Source: Flaviramulus multivorans (GTDB taxonomy: Bacteria > Bacteroidota > Bacteroidia > Flavobacteriales > Flavobacteriaceae). From it: 64,000 bases of DNA. Each line of letters begins with the position of its first letter. The stretch's first letter is position 1. Made by a program: the position numbers and the translations under genes. The stretch spans positions 682,001 to 746,000 of the forward strand of contig NZ_JAKKDV010000002.1 in NCBI RefSeq assembly GCF_021728415.1. The letters are read 5' to 3'. Shown piece by piece: positions 26,155-35,203 of the stretch. The notes under the pieces are model-generated. The model saw nothing but the letters and a program-made list of their open reading frames with translations, searched no databases and had not been told where the DNA came from.

Positions 26155-26992
26155 GAATACTTGTGGTTGATAAATCGATATCTTGTGGCGTTGAATTAAG
26201 TATGTCGTGAATCATTTTATGATACGATTCAAAATTATTTAGGTTTTTATGTCCTCCGCCAATAACGGTATGTAATTTGGTGCGTTTAGGATTAATCTTA
26301 GATAATTTCACACTGGTTTTATAAGGTATGAGTGTATCATTAGTTCCATGAATTATATGAATAGGACATTGCACATACCTCAGCCACTTATAAGTTGGTA
26401 AAGGGTATTTAATTAACAACGACAATGGCATAAAAGGTGCGTAACGCGCCGTAACTTTTGTAAGGCTATAATAGGGAGCATCTAGAATCAGCATTCTAGG
26501 ATTATTCATAGATGCCAATTTTGCTGCAAACCCGGAGCCTAAAGAACGCCCATAAAGTATAATTCTATCTTCAGTAGTGAGTTCTTTTATCTTATTATAA
26601 ACTTCTTGCAAATCTCTTTTTATCGCTTTTTGTGAGCGTCTGCCAGTACTTTTCCCAAAGCCTCGGTAATCTACCATAAGCACGTTATAACCATGCCTAC
26701 TAAAATCCACCGCAAACTTCCCCCAACCTTTTATACTTTTCGAGTTTCCTTTTAAATATAAAACAACGCCTTTGCTTTCTCCCTTAGGAAAAAAGCGAAT
26801 GCCATTAATTACTGCACCGTCTCTAGTTTCTAAATTGTATTCCTTAAATTCCTGGTTTTCGTAATTAAATTGAAAATCTTTGGGAAGTTTTTCTGGTTTA
26901 AACAGCATATAATCTTGTAAATAGTATAAAGCTATGCTGATAACTATGTATACGACTAAAACTATAATAAGTGTATGTAACCAATATGGCAT
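26114..26992 (-). CDS. Alpha/beta hydrolase, membrane-anchored (first of a tandem pair)
   Basis: The 292-residue product has an N-terminal membrane helix (about 6-25). The fold matches its downstream neighbour: GVVLYLKGNSKSIKGWG, nucleophile elbow ILYGRSLGSGFAAKL, Asp in IIHGTNDTLIPYKTSVKL and His in IGGGHKNLN. The oxyanion HGN of the partner is replaced by KGN here. The C-terminal tail overlaps the start of the next gene. Tandem duplication is clear from the residue-level similarity. Confidence 0.9.
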   Translation of the reverse strand: MPYWLHTLIIVLVVYIVISIALYYLQDYMLFKPEKLPKDFQFNYENQEFKEYNLETRDGAVINGIRFFPKGESKGVVLYLKGNSKSIKGWGKFAVDFSRHGYNVLMVDYRGFGKSTGRRSQKAIKRDLQEVYNKIKELTTEDRIILYGRSLGSGFAAKLASMNNPRMLILDAPYYSLTKVTARYAPFMPLSLLIKYPLPTYKWLRYVQCPIHIIHGTNDTLIPYKTSVKLSKINPKRTKLHTVIGGGHKNLNNFESYHKMIHDILNSTPQDIDLSTTSIHVKHTSKPTKTNA

Positions 26993-27061
26993 TGTAAAAA
27001 CCTTGTTTGAATACTAATATACAACAAATAAAAAATTATTATATTGAATTTAAACTTTGCC

Positions 27062-27069
27062 TATTTTTG
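27062..27069 (+). promoter_or_regulatory. Predicted -7 box, nearly leaderless transcript
   Basis: TATTTTTG matches TAnnTTTG, ending 4 bases before the ATG at 27074. This supports ATG 27074 as the start rather than the in-frame TTG at 27044. Confidence 0.45.
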
Positions 27070-27073
27070 CTCA

Positions 27074-28291
27074 ATGCTAAAAAAGTTATTCTGCATTCTT
27101 GCCTTTATTTGCGGGCCAATTATACTAGCACAGCAAAAAGACAGCTTGTCTTTTAAAAATGGTGTTGATAATCCAAGTCTTCTCTCAACTCATCATTTTG
27201 GTATTTTCAGTTCTAGAATTAACTCAAATTTTAAATTTCTTCCTCACAAAAAAACTGTTCTAACCATATCAACTGCTAGTGGCAATAATTTTCACCCCTT
27301 TGTTGAAGCCTATTTCCCTAAAGACCCAGAAGTAAGGCAACAATTAAGTCAAATTATTTGGCATGACCGTCCTTTTACTTTTATAAATCAAGAAACTACC
27401 CCGGCCGATTATATGAATATTGTAATTGATGCAGTGATAAAAGAGTTTAGAATAGGTGTAAACATCCCGATAAGCAAAAAACATGAGTTAGGTATTACAC
27501 TTCGTAATTATTTAATTACAAAAGGAAAATACCCATTTTCGTTCTTTACAAGCGACGAAAGCTTAGAATGGTTTCATAGTCATGTAGCGGGTGGCGAAGA
27601 CCCTTATGGGAGAAGATACTACGGACTTAATCAGGTTAATTTTGAATATTTAGACCGAAACGGGAATACCCTTAAACTAAACCAAAATGACTTTTTTATT
27701 GGCGGTTTAGAAATTAATCACTTTTATTATCCATCACTTCCTATCAATCAAACCAAAAATATTTATTTCAATTTTGGTAGCCATTTAGGAATTAATACTT
27801 CAAAATTTAATTCATCTATTGATGTTGGAGTTTCTACAAATGCTATCAAAAAAATAACTTTTAAAAACAATTATGAGTTCAGTTTCGCGGTTGGGGCCAA
27901 TATACTTCGCAAAAACCTAATAAATTTTAAAGAGGTAATAGATTTAGGCAACAACAAGTTTTTAGCAACACTAGAATCTAATCTCGAAATAGTCAAATAC
28001 ACAAAAAAAGGAAACTTCAATGCCATTGGGCTTAACTACCAAATACAATCACGTTACAATAAAAAAGAAGAAGCTGATTATTATAAATTGCTTGGTAAAT
28101 GGCGTGAAATAAATGGCGGTTGGCAACACGGGGTTTCTACGCTCTACAAAGCCCAATCCAATTGGAGCCTAATTTACACTTACGGCACACCAAACTGGCA
28201 GTTGTCAATTTACCTTAAAGAAGACTTCTTAGTTAACAATGCTCCCGACTTTCAAACTGGTATAGGTTTAAAAGTTCCTTTCTCACCATAA
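27074..28291 (+). CDS. Predicted outer-membrane beta-barrel protein, unknown function
   Basis: The product has 405 residues from the ATG at 27074, with a signal peptide ending GPIILAQQ. The mature protein has alternating strands and ends in an aromatic/hydrophobic strand (FQTGIGLKVPFSP), typical of outer-membrane barrels. Recurrent strand patterns: KKHELGITLRNYL, KNIYFNFGSHLGI, NYEFSFAVGANIL, NFNAIGLNYQIQSRY. No named family recognised. It is monocistronic, followed by a dispersed repeat. Confidence 0.75.
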   Translation: MLKKLFCILAFICGPIILAQQKDSLSFKNGVDNPSLLSTHHFGIFSSRINSNFKFLPHKKTVLTISTASGNNFHPFVEAYFPKDPEVRQQLSQIIWHDRPFTFINQETTPADYMNIVIDAVIKEFRIGVNIPISKKHELGITLRNYLITKGKYPFSFFTSDESLEWFHSHVAGGEDPYGRRYYGLNQVNFEYLDRNGNTLKLNQNDFFIGGLEINHFYYPSLPINQTKNIYFNFGSHLGINTSKFNSSIDVGVSTNAIKKITFKNNYEFSFAVGANILRKNLINFKEVIDLGNNKFLATLESNLEIVKYTKKGNFNAIGLNYQIQSRYNKKEEADYYKLLGKWREINGGWQHGVSTLYKAQSNWSLIYTYGTPNWQLSIYLKEDFLVNNAPDFQTGIGLKVPFSP

Positions 28292-28297
28292 TTTTTT

Positions 28298-28367
28298 GGG
28301 CGTTCCTTAAAACAATTTAAGGTCGGGCTTTCCATGCTACGCGGTAGCTTACTTCAATCCCTAACGC
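28298..28367 (+). repeat. Dispersed intergenic repeat, copy B
   Basis: GGGCGTTCC, a short AT palindrome (CCTTAAAACAATTTAAGG), then GGTCGGGCTTTCC, CTACGCGGTAGCTTACTT and CAATCCCTAACGC. The outer modules are nearly identical to the copy at 16438-16522, while the internal palindrome has a different sequence, so the structure rather than the bases is kept there. Confidence 0.75.
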
Positions 28368-28477
28368 AACAACTCTCTTCTATTAATGTTAATATGTAGT
28401 TAAAATACTTACCTGCATTAAACCATTTAAAAGTTATCAAGTCAAAAGAGAAATTAAAACAACAAATCCCTAATAAA

Positions 28478-28954
28478 ATGAAAAAACTTATAGTGATTGC
28501 AATCGCCTTAATATCAATTAAAGGTATTGCTCAAGATGAAAAAAAGAAAGCACCAAATCAGCATGAAAGAAGTCAAAAAATGGCAAACCTTACTGCTGAG
28601 GAAATAGCAACACTTCAAACAAAAAAAATGACATTGCATTTAGATTTAAACGAATCTCAGCAAGCAAAAATTCAGAAAATAAATTTAGACAATGCAACCA
28701 AAAGAAAAGCGATGATGGAAGAGCGCAAAGCTAAAAAGGAAAGTGGCGAGTTTAAAAAGCCAACGACTGAAGAGCGTTATAAAATGGAAAATGCAAAACT
28801 AGACCATCAAATTGCTATGAAAGCTAAAATGAAAGAGATACTAAATGAGGAGCAATATGCTAAATGGGAAAAGTCTCAAATGCGTATGGCAAAAAAAGGT
28901 AAAGAGAAAAAAGAAGGCATGAAAAAACGCATGCACGAAAAAAAACAAAATTAG
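28478..28954 (+). CDS. Small periplasmic Spy/CpxP-like helical protein
   Basis: The 158-residue product has a signal peptide ending KGIAQ. The mature protein is highly charged and helical (Lys, Glu, Met-rich). It carries two copies of a Spy/CpxP-like pattern: LHLDLNESQQAKIQKINL and MKEILNEEQYAKWEKSQ, matching the LTxxQ idea of L-x-E-x-Q. A chaperone or envelope stress role is only inferred. It is a single gene with a strong terminator. Confidence 0.82.
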   Translation: MKKLIVIAIALISIKGIAQDEKKKAPNQHERSQKMANLTAEEIATLQTKKMTLHLDLNESQQAKIQKINLDNATKRKAMMEERKAKKESGEFKKPTTEERYKMENAKLDHQIAMKAKMKEILNEEQYAKWEKSQMRMAKKGKEKKEGMKKRMHEKKQN

Positions 28955-28991
28955 ATTGTTAGTTAGTTGATTGATTATAGTTAGTTAGTTT

Positions 28992-29026
28992 AAAACGCAT
29001 CACGACATATAGTGATGCGTTTTTTT
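28992..29026. terminator. Bidirectional terminator between the Spy-like gene and hemL
   Basis: AAAACGCATCAC, an 8-base loop, GTGATGCGTTTTTTT. Perfect stem, placed between convergent genes. Confidence 0.9.
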
Positions 29027-29030
29027 AGTT

Positions 29031-30317
29031 TTATAGTGTTTTAGCAACTACATTTACTGCTTGAATAGTAAAATCTAAATCCGCATAGGTTAAAGCATCT
29101 GTTATAAACCAAGTTTCAAAAGCACTTGGCGCAATGTAAACACCTTGGTTTAACATTCCATGAAAGAATTTTTTAAAAGTATCATTATTACCCTTTGTCG
29201 CAGTTTCAAAATCTACAACTTCACTTTCATCAAAATGCACCGAAATCATAGAACCCACTCTATTTATTGTATGCACAATGTTGTTTTCGTTTAAAACTCT
29301 GGCTATACCTTCGTGCAAATATTTGGTTTTATCCGCTAGTCTATTGAAAATTTCAACATCATTATTCAATTCATTTAACATGGCTAAACCTGCAGCCATT
29401 GCTAAGGGGTTTCCACTTAAAGTTCCCGCTTGATAAACAGGCCCTATGGGCGCTAAATAATTCATAATTTCATTTCTCGCTGCAAAAGCACCAACAGGCA
29501 AACCTCCACCAATTACTTTTCCAAAACAAACAATATCTGCTTTTATATTGTATAATTCTTGAGCACCGCCTTTTGCTAGACGGAAACCCGTCATAACCTC
29601 ATCAAACACCAATAAAATATCATGAGCATCACATAAATCTCGTAACTCTTTTAAAAAGTCATTTTTAGGAGGAACACATCCCATATTACCTGCAACAGGC
29701 TCAATAATAATACTAGCTATGGCGCCTTTATTCGCTTCAATTAATTGCTTTACATTTTCAATATCATTATAATTAGCCAATAAGGTATCCTTTGCTGTAC
29801 CCTGGGTAACACCAGGACTATTGGGTGTTCCAAAAGTACTTGCTCCACTACCCGCCTGTATTAAAAACGAATCAGAATGCCCATGATAACAACCTGCAAA
29901 TTTTATAATTTTATCTTTTCCAGTAAAACCACGAGCTAATCTTACAGCACTCATACAAGCTTCGGTACCTGAATTTACAAACCTAATTTTATCAATATTT
30001 GGCACCATTGATACTGCTAACTCTGCAATTTGAGTTTCAATCTCTGTTGGCATTCCAAACGAAGTTCCTTTTTTAGCTTTTTCAATGACAGCATTAACAA
30101 CGGGTTTGTAAGCATGACCCAAAATCATGGGCCCCCAAGAGTTTATATAATCAATTAATCGATTTCCATCTTCATCATATAAGTATGCTCCTTTAGCTTC
30201 TTTAACAAAAACAGGCATTCCGCCTACACCTTTGAACGCCCTAACAGGTGAGTTTACACCTCCTGGAATAACTTTTTCTGCTTGTGCAAACAATGCACTA
30301 CTTCTTTTATAAATCAT
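29031..30317 (-). CDS. hemL: Glutamate-1-semialdehyde 2,1-aminomutase
   Basis: The 428-residue class III PLP aminotransferase makes 5-aminolevulinate in the C5 haem pathway. Signature segments: [54 protein letters not shown] and the PLP Lys in [15 protein letters not shown]. It is the last gene of a minus-strand unit, 8 bases after the glucosaminidase gene. Confidence 0.97.
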   Translation of the reverse strand: MIYKRSSALFAQAEKVIPGGVNSPVRAFKGVGGMPVFVKEAKGAYLYDEDGNRLIDYINSWGPMILGHAYKPVVNAVIEKAKKGTSFGMPTEIETQIAELAVSMVPNIDKIRFVNSGTEACMSAVRLARGFTGKDKIIKFAGCYHGHSDSFLIQAGSGASTFGTPNSPGVTQGTAKDTLLANYNDIENVKQLIEANKGAIASIIIEPVAGNMGCVPPKNDFLKELRDLCDAHDILLVFDEVMTGFRLAKGGAQELYNIKADIVCFGKVIGGGLPVGAFAARNEIMNYLAPIGPVYQAGTLSGNPLAMAAGLAMLNELNNDVEIFNRLADKTKYLHEGIARVLNENNIVHTINRVGSMISVHFDESEVVDFETATKGNNDTFKKFFHGMLNQGVYIAPSAFETWFITDALTYADLDFTIQAVNVVAKTL

Positions 30318-30325
30318 TAATTCAA

Positions 30326-31120
30326 TTAATTTTCTGATGGTTTTACCACTAATATTTGCCCAATACTAAGGGTGGTATTGCTTAACCCATTTAAGTTTTG
30401 AAGTTCTTTTACTGTTATATTATAACGCCTAGAAATGGAATATAAAGTATCACCTTTAGAAACCGTGTAGGTTACAACATCTTCCGTTGGTTGTTCATAA
30501 GTAGTATAAGTATCCCCTAGCACTTCCTTATCAAATTCATGCAGATTGTAACGCTCAATTAAACTAATTAGCTTATCTGGATACTTTCTATCGGTAGCAT
30601 AACCTGCAGCTCTCAATCCTTTTGCCCAACCTTTATAATCTTCTTTTTTTAAATCGAATAAATTGGAATAACGCTTTCTTTCAGTTAAAAATAAGGAGTG
30701 ATCTCTAAACGAATATTTAGCATCAATATATTTTCTAAAACATTCTTGTTTAGCATCATCATCATGGTAAATTTTTGCTCCAGTCCATTCATGGCATTTA
30801 ATTCCAAAATGATTATTAGCCTCCACAGAAAGACGACCATTTCCTGAACCGGATTCTAAAATACCTTGCGCTAACGTAATGCTCGCAGGAATACCATATA
30901 ATTTCATCTCCTGTTTAGCTATTTCTTTAAACTCATCAATATACTGCTCAGTTTTACTTGCGTAAGTTTTTGGATTTTCAGGATTAGATTTGGTAGTTTC
31001 CTCGGTCTTAATTTCAACTTGTTCCACATTTTTACTCGGTTTTCTTTCAACAATAGCTTTTTTGGAGCGACAGCTAAAAAACAAACATCCAAAACATATT
31101 ATTAATAGTATTCTCTTCAT
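30326..31120 (-). CDS. Lipoprotein peptidoglycan glucosaminidase (GH73-type) with LysM domain
   Basis: The 264-residue product has a lipoprotein signal ending [10 protein letters not shown] glucosaminidase domain spans about 60-200 ([22 protein letters not shown] with the catalytic Glu; [34 protein letters not shown]). A single LysM module at about 217-261 ([24 protein letters not shown]) binds peptidoglycan. It likely cuts the glycan strand at the outer membrane. It lies between the deaminase-like gene (4-base gap) and hemL. Confidence 0.93.
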   Translation of the reverse strand: MKRILLIICFGCLFFSCRSKKAIVERKPSKNVEQVEIKTEETTKSNPENPKTYASKTEQYIDEFKEIAKQEMKLYGIPASITLAQGILESGSGNGRLSVEANNHFGIKCHEWTGAKIYHDDDAKQECFRKYIDAKYSFRDHSLFLTERKRYSNLFDLKKEDYKGWAKGLRAAGYATDRKYPDKLISLIERYNLHEFDKEVLGDTYTTYEQPTEDVVTYTVSKGDTLYSISRRYNITVKELQNLNGLSNTTLSIGQILVVKPSEN

Positions 31121-31124
31121 TAAA

Positions 31125-32036
31125 TTACTTTATTAATGGTAAATTTTTCTTTTTTAAACTTACATTCATCCCTTCTATTCCTTGCAATCCTCCTGTGTGA
31201 ATAGCAAGAATTTTAGAGTCTTTTGGAAAATAATTTTTATCAATTAAATTCATTATTCCAAACATCATTTTGCTGGTATAAATAGGATCTAATGGAATGC
31301 TATAATCATTTTTAAATTCGTTTATAAAACTGATTAAGTCTTCATTTATTTTAGCGTATCCTCCAAAATGATAATCAGTTATTAATTTCCAATTGGTTTT
31401 GGATACAAATTTACTAATATCTTCATTTAAAAAATCGCCTTTTAATGCAGGAAAACCCAAAACTTGTTGACTAGGTTTTGAACAATTGATAAGGCCCGAA
31501 ATAGTACCACCCGTACCAACAGAGCAACAAATATAATCGAAGGTTTTATCTTGGTCGTTCAATATCTCCCCGCACCCTTTAATTGCCAACTCGTTCGTTC
31601 CGCCTTCTGGAATTAAATAAAATGCCCCAAATTCGGTTTTCAACATACTTAAAAAATCATTGGAATTTTTATCTTGATAAATTTCTCTTGAAATAAACTT
31701 AAACTGCATCCCGCATTGCTTTGCAAAGTTTAAGGTGGGGTTGTGTTCCATTTTATCAAACAACTCCTCTCCTCTTATAATACCAATCGTTTTAAAGCCT
31801 AAGTTTTGACCTGCAGATGCTACCGCAGCGATATGATTTGAATAGGCACCACCAAAGGTAAGCAAGGTTTCAATCCCTAATTTTTTAGCTTCAATCAGGT
31901 TGTATTTAAGCTTCCTGTATTTGTTCCCAGAAACAAATGGATGAATTTCATCCTCACGTTTTACAAATAACTCAACGCGCTTTTCTTTAGGTAAACTGAT
32001 GTATTGGTTAATGCTATTTTGAGGCCTAAATATCAT
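31125..32036 (-). CDS. PLP-dependent 1-aminocyclopropane-1-carboxylate deaminase / D-cysteine desulfhydrase family protein
   Basis: The 303-residue fold type II PLP enzyme has the PLP Lys in VSGNKYRKLKYNL and the phosphate-binding GTGGTISGL. Other family stretches: LTFGGAYSNHIAAVASAG and GFPALKGDFL. Substrate choice between ACC and D-Cys cannot be settled by eye. The start overlaps the end of the upstream HExxH gene by 11 bases. Confidence 0.92.
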   Translation of the reverse strand: MIFRPQNSINQYISLPKEKRVELFVKREDEIHPFVSGNKYRKLKYNLIEAKKLGIETLLTFGGAYSNHIAAVASAGQNLGFKTIGIIRGEELFDKMEHNPTLNFAKQCGMQFKFISREIYQDKNSNDFLSMLKTEFGAFYLIPEGGTNELAIKGCGEILNDQDKTFDYICCSVGTGGTISGLINCSKPSQQVLGFPALKGDFLNEDISKFVSKTNWKLITDYHFGGYAKINEDLISFINEFKNDYSIPLDPIYTSKMMFGIMNLIDKNYFPKDSKILAIHTGGLQGIEGMNVSLKKKNLPLIK

Positions 32037-32364
32037 GGTTGCAAAGATACTTTAAAAAACTCCAAAATTTCCGCGTGGTTAAATAATCTAGGTTGGCTTC
32101 GTTTATGTATGCTTCGCGTTCAAACGAAATGTTTCTATAGGCTTTATTCCAATCTTTATATTGAAATAACCTTATTACAAATTCTGTTATATAAACCATG
32201 TAAAAAGGTAGAATAATCATCTCCAACTGTTGTTTTAGATGTATTTTTTCATGGTTTAGTAAAACCTTGTTTTTTTTCAATTGCTTTGATTTTAAAAATA
32301 CAAACGGAAAAAAAGTAAAGCCATAGTAACCATTAGGAACTAAGTATTTCGATATAAAAATCAT
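32026..32364 (-). CDS. Small conserved protein with HExxH motif, membrane-associated
   Basis: The 112-residue product has the motif LNHEKIHLKQQLEM, a zinc-peptidase-type HExxH, followed by a hydrophobic helix (MIILPFYMVYITEFVIRLF) and FEREAY, whose Glu could be a third ligand. It looks like the catalytic kernel of M56-like membrane proteases without the rest. Function unproven. It is the first gene of the unit running to hemL; it is divergent from the DUF5522 gene. Confidence 0.8.
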   Translation of the reverse strand: MIFISKYLVPNGYYGFTFFPFVFLKSKQLKKNKVLLNHEKIHLKQQLEMIILPFYMVYITEFVIRLFQYKDWNKAYRNISFEREAYINEANLDYLTTRKFWSFLKYLCNHDI

Positions 32365-32399
32365 GATTATAGCAATTCAAAAATCAATCCAAATTACAT

Positions 32400-32407
32400 T
32401 ATCTTTG
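32400..32407 (+). promoter_or_regulatory. Predicted -7 box of the DUF5522 gene, leaderless
   Basis: TATCTTTG matches TAnnTTTG and ends 6 bases before the ATG at 32414, so the transcript would have almost no leader. Confidence 0.5.
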
Positions 32408-32413
32408 TGAAAG

Positions 32414-32578
32414 ATGAAAAAAATTATCCCCATTGAAGAAGGAGACTTTTACCTTACTCCCGAAGGTTACCGATGTTTCACAGAACGGTATCACCTAAAA
32501 AGAGGGTATTGTTGTGAAAGTGGATGCAGACATTGCCCTTATGGGTATAATTTAAAAACTAATACCCAGAAAAAATAG
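32414..32578 (+). CDS. DUF5522 small Cys-rich protein
   Basis: This 54-residue gene is below common size cut-offs. The translation is full of the family pattern: LTPEGYRCFTERYHLKRG, then YCCESGCRHCPYGY. The five Cys and one His (C-x17-CC-x3-C-x-H-C) suggest a bound metal, but this is inference. It is divergent from the HExxH gene. Confidence 0.9.
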   Translation: MKKIIPIEEGDFYLTPEGYRCFTERYHLKRGYCCESGCRHCPYGYNLKTNTQKK

Positions 32579-32706
32579 AATCGTTATAATCAAAAAATTG
32601 CCATTTGTTGGTATGATTATTGATGCTTTAATAAAGAATTAAGATTGATTGGATGTTTTAAATTTCCAAACAGTCATTTTAATAATTAACTTTAAAAAAT
32701 ACAGCT

Positions 32707-33264
32707 ATGAAAAAATTATTAAAAGTATTTCCTCTTCTAGCTTTGCTAATTATTGTATCGTCTTGTAGTTCTGTTAAAGTCGCAACAGACTATGACAAAA
32801 ATGCGAAATTTAGTGAATACAAAACCTTTGCGTTTTTTAAAACAGGTATTGATAAAGCTGAAATTAGCGATTTAGATAAACGCCGAATTTTACGTGCTAT
32901 CGAATCAGAACTTTTAGCAAAAGGCTTTACAAAATCTGAAAACCCTGATTTATTAGTTAGTCTTTTTACAAAATCTCAACAACGTGTTGACGTTTACAAC
33001 AACTCTTGGGGTTATGGTGCCTGGGGTTGGGGCGGTTGGGGTGGCTTCGGACCCGGTTGGGGCTGGGGTTGGAATCAACCTAACGTTTCAACGAGTACAC
33101 AAGGTTATTTGTATATAGACCTTATAGATGCCAAGAAAAAAGAGTTGGTTTGGCAAGGTATGGGTACTGGTTACCTAAGTAGAAATATGGAAAAGAAAGA
33201 AGCTCGCATTAAAGAATTTGTCTTTAAAATCATGGAAAAATATCCCCCGGGAGCCCAACAATAA
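32707..33264 (+). CDS. DUF4136 lipoprotein
   Basis: The 185-residue product has a signal ending IVSSCSSVKVATDYD. The mature start, DYDKNAKFSEYKTFAFF, is characteristic of DUF4136. A glycine/tryptophan-rich insert (WGYGAWGWGGWGGFGPGWG) sits in the middle, followed by STQGYLYIDLIDAKKKELVWQGMG and a helical end. Expected in the envelope. A terminator follows directly. Confidence 0.9.
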   Translation: MKKLLKVFPLLALLIIVSSCSSVKVATDYDKNAKFSEYKTFAFFKTGIDKAEISDLDKRRILRAIESELLAKGFTKSENPDLLVSLFTKSQQRVDVYNNSWGYGAWGWGGWGGFGPGWGWGWNQPNVSTSTQGYLYIDLIDAKKKELVWQGMGTGYLSRNMEKKEARIKEFVFKIMEKYPPGAQQ

Positions 33265-33270
33265 ATTTCT

Positions 33271-33297
33271 AAAAGCAACTCGGTGAGTTGCTTTTTT
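33271..33297 (+). terminator. Rho-independent terminator after the DUF4136 gene
   Basis: AAAAGCAACTC, GGT, GAGTTGCTTTTTT: perfect 11-base stem with tri-loop and T tract. Confidence 0.9.
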
Positions 33298-33311
33298 ATT
33301 TAACAACAGTT

Positions 33312-33327
33312 TATAAAACGTTTTATA
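33312..33327. promoter_or_regulatory. 16-base perfect palindrome at the aromatic hydroxylase promoter
   Basis: TATAAAACGTTTTATA is fully self-complementary and centred on CG. It ends 9 bases before a -7-like TATTTTTA at 33337-33344, so it covers the expected -33 position. It is a candidate operator for an unknown regulator. Confidence 0.5.
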
Positions 33328-33369
33328 CAGAATTCGTATTTTTACCTTAGAATACTTTAAAGGATAGTA

Positions 33370-35130
33370 ATGCTCGACAATATTGAATCTAACGACATAT
33401 TAAACCGTTTACCTAAACACTTAAAGCAATTTATAAAGCCGCAAAACTATGAAGATTATTCTGCCATAGATCAAGCGGTATGGCGCTATGTAATGCGTAA
33501 AAATGTCGATTTTTTAACTACCGTAGCGCATAAGTCGTATTTAGAAGGTTTGAAACTTACTGGAATTTCTATTGATAGTATCCCTAATATGTATGGGATG
33601 AATCGTATTTTAAAAGAAATTGGTTGGGCAGCAGTAGCAGTTGATGGTTTTATTCCACCCAATGCCTTTATGGAGTTTCAAGCCTATAATATTTTAGTTA
33701 TTGCCAGTGATATCCGTCAGTTAGAACACATTGAGTACACACCAGCACCAGATATTATTCACGAAGGTGCAGGACATGCTCCTATTATTGCCAACCCTGA
33801 ATATGCAGAGTATTTAAGACGCTTTGGTGAAATTGGTTGCAAAGCCATTTCATCTGCAAAAGATTATGAATTGTACGAAGCAGTAAGGCACTTATCTATT
33901 ATAAAAGAGGCTCCTAATTCGTCTGAAGAAGACATTGCTTCTGCTGAGAAAAAAGTGGAAGAACTGCAGCAAAACATGGGAGAACCTAGTGAAATGGCTC
34001 TTATAAGAAATTTACACTGGTGGACCGTTGAGTATGGTTTAATTGGCACTCTTGAAAATCCTAAAATTTATGGTGCCGGATTGTTATCCTCTATTGGGGA
34101 GAGTGCTTGGTGTATGACAGATGCTGTTAAGAAATTACCTTATGATATTAACGCAACATACAAAGACTTTGATATTACAAAACCTCAACCACAACTATTT
34201 GTTACGCAAGATTTTGCTCGTTTAAGTTTGGTTTTAGAGGAATTTGCAAACACTATGGCATTGCGAAATGGTGGATTATCAGGTGTTAACAAACTTATAA
34301 ATTCTAATGCTTTAGGGACTGTAGAGTTGAGTACAGGTATTCAAATTTCTGGAGTTTTTACTCAGGTTATTGAAGCCAATGGAAAACCCATTTATATTCA
34401 AGCAACTGGCGAATCAGCCTTGTCATATAGAGAAAAAGAGCTTGTTGGTCATGGTGTTAAAACACATCCAAAAGGGTTTGGATCACCCATTGGAAAACTA
34501 AAAGGCATCAATATTGCGATTGAAGATATGAGTCCTAGAGACTTAAGTGCTTATAATATTTATGAAGAAAAAACAATAACGCTTGAGTTTGAAGGTGGTA
34601 TAAAAGTTTCTGGTGAAATTATTACTGGAAAACGAAATCTTCAAGGAAAAATAATCCTTATTAGTTTTAAAGATTGCACCGTTACGCATGGTAATACCAC
34701 CTTGTTTAAACCCGAATGGGGTATTTATGATATGGCTGTTGGAAAAGAAATTGTTTCCGCTTTTTCAGGACCTGCTGATTTGAATAGTTTTGATTTAATA
34801 ACCCACAAACCATCATCAGAGACCATTCATGTGAAAAAATCAAAAGAACGTTTAGAATTAGAAAGTTTTTACCAGCAAGTAAGAGATTATAGGGAAGGTA
34901 AAAACCGAACCATTTCAAGAACCAAAGTCTTGGAACAACTTATTGAAAAACATCCCAACGATTGGTTATTACCTATTGAACTTTATGAATTGGCTTTTAA
35001 AGGCCATGAGAAAACACTCTGTAATAGTATTTTACAACATTTAGAAACCATAAAACAAAACCGTCCCGAAGTTGGTAAGTTAATTGATGATGGGTTAGGA
35101 ATTATAAAGCAAGAAGTAATCACGAAATAA
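33370..35130 (+). CDS. Aromatic amino acid hydroxylase (phenylalanine 4-monooxygenase-like), long Bacteroidota form
   Basis: The product has 586 residues, about twice the size of bacterial PhhA. The iron site is His131 and His136 in IHEGAGHAP, with a probable third ligand Glu221 in WWTVEYGLIG. About 85 residues separate it from His136, longer than in the classic enzymes, because of an acidic helical insert (SSEEDIASAEKKVEELQ). Conserved GESAWCMTDAVKKLPY and TQDFARLSLVLEEFA follow. Residues about 300-586 form an extra region with no family I recognise. Probable substrate Phe with pterin cofactor, by family. Confidence 0.9.
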   Translation: MLDNIESNDILNRLPKHLKQFIKPQNYEDYSAIDQAVWRYVMRKNVDFLTTVAHKSYLEGLKLTGISIDSIPNMYGMNRILKEIGWAAVAVDGFIPPNAFMEFQAYNILVIASDIRQLEHIEYTPAPDIIHEGAGHAPIIANPEYAEYLRRFGEIGCKAISSAKDYELYEAVRHLSIIKEAPNSSEEDIASAEKKVEELQQNMGEPSEMALIRNLHWWTVEYGLIGTLENPKIYGAGLLSSIGESAWCMTDAVKKLPYDINATYKDFDITKPQPQLFVTQDFARLSLVLEEFANTMALRNGGLSGVNKLINSNALGTVELSTGIQISGVFTQVIEANGKPIYIQATGESALSYREKELVGHGVKTHPKGFGSPIGKLKGINIAIEDMSPRDLSAYNIYEEKTITLEFEGGIKVSGEIITGKRNLQGKIILISFKDCTVTHGNTTLFKPEWGIYDMAVGKEIVSAFSGPADLNSFDLITHKPSSETIHVKKSKERLELESFYQQVRDYREGKNRTISRTKVLEQLIEKHPNDWLLPIELYELAFKGHEKTLCNSILQHLETIKQNRPEVGKLIDDGLGIIKQEVITK

Positions 35131-35203
35131 GCTTTAGCAATTCTAAAGTTTCGATTATTATGAAAAATTTCAATTGTGCTCAGAAAAGTTTAAACAAAGG
35201 TTT

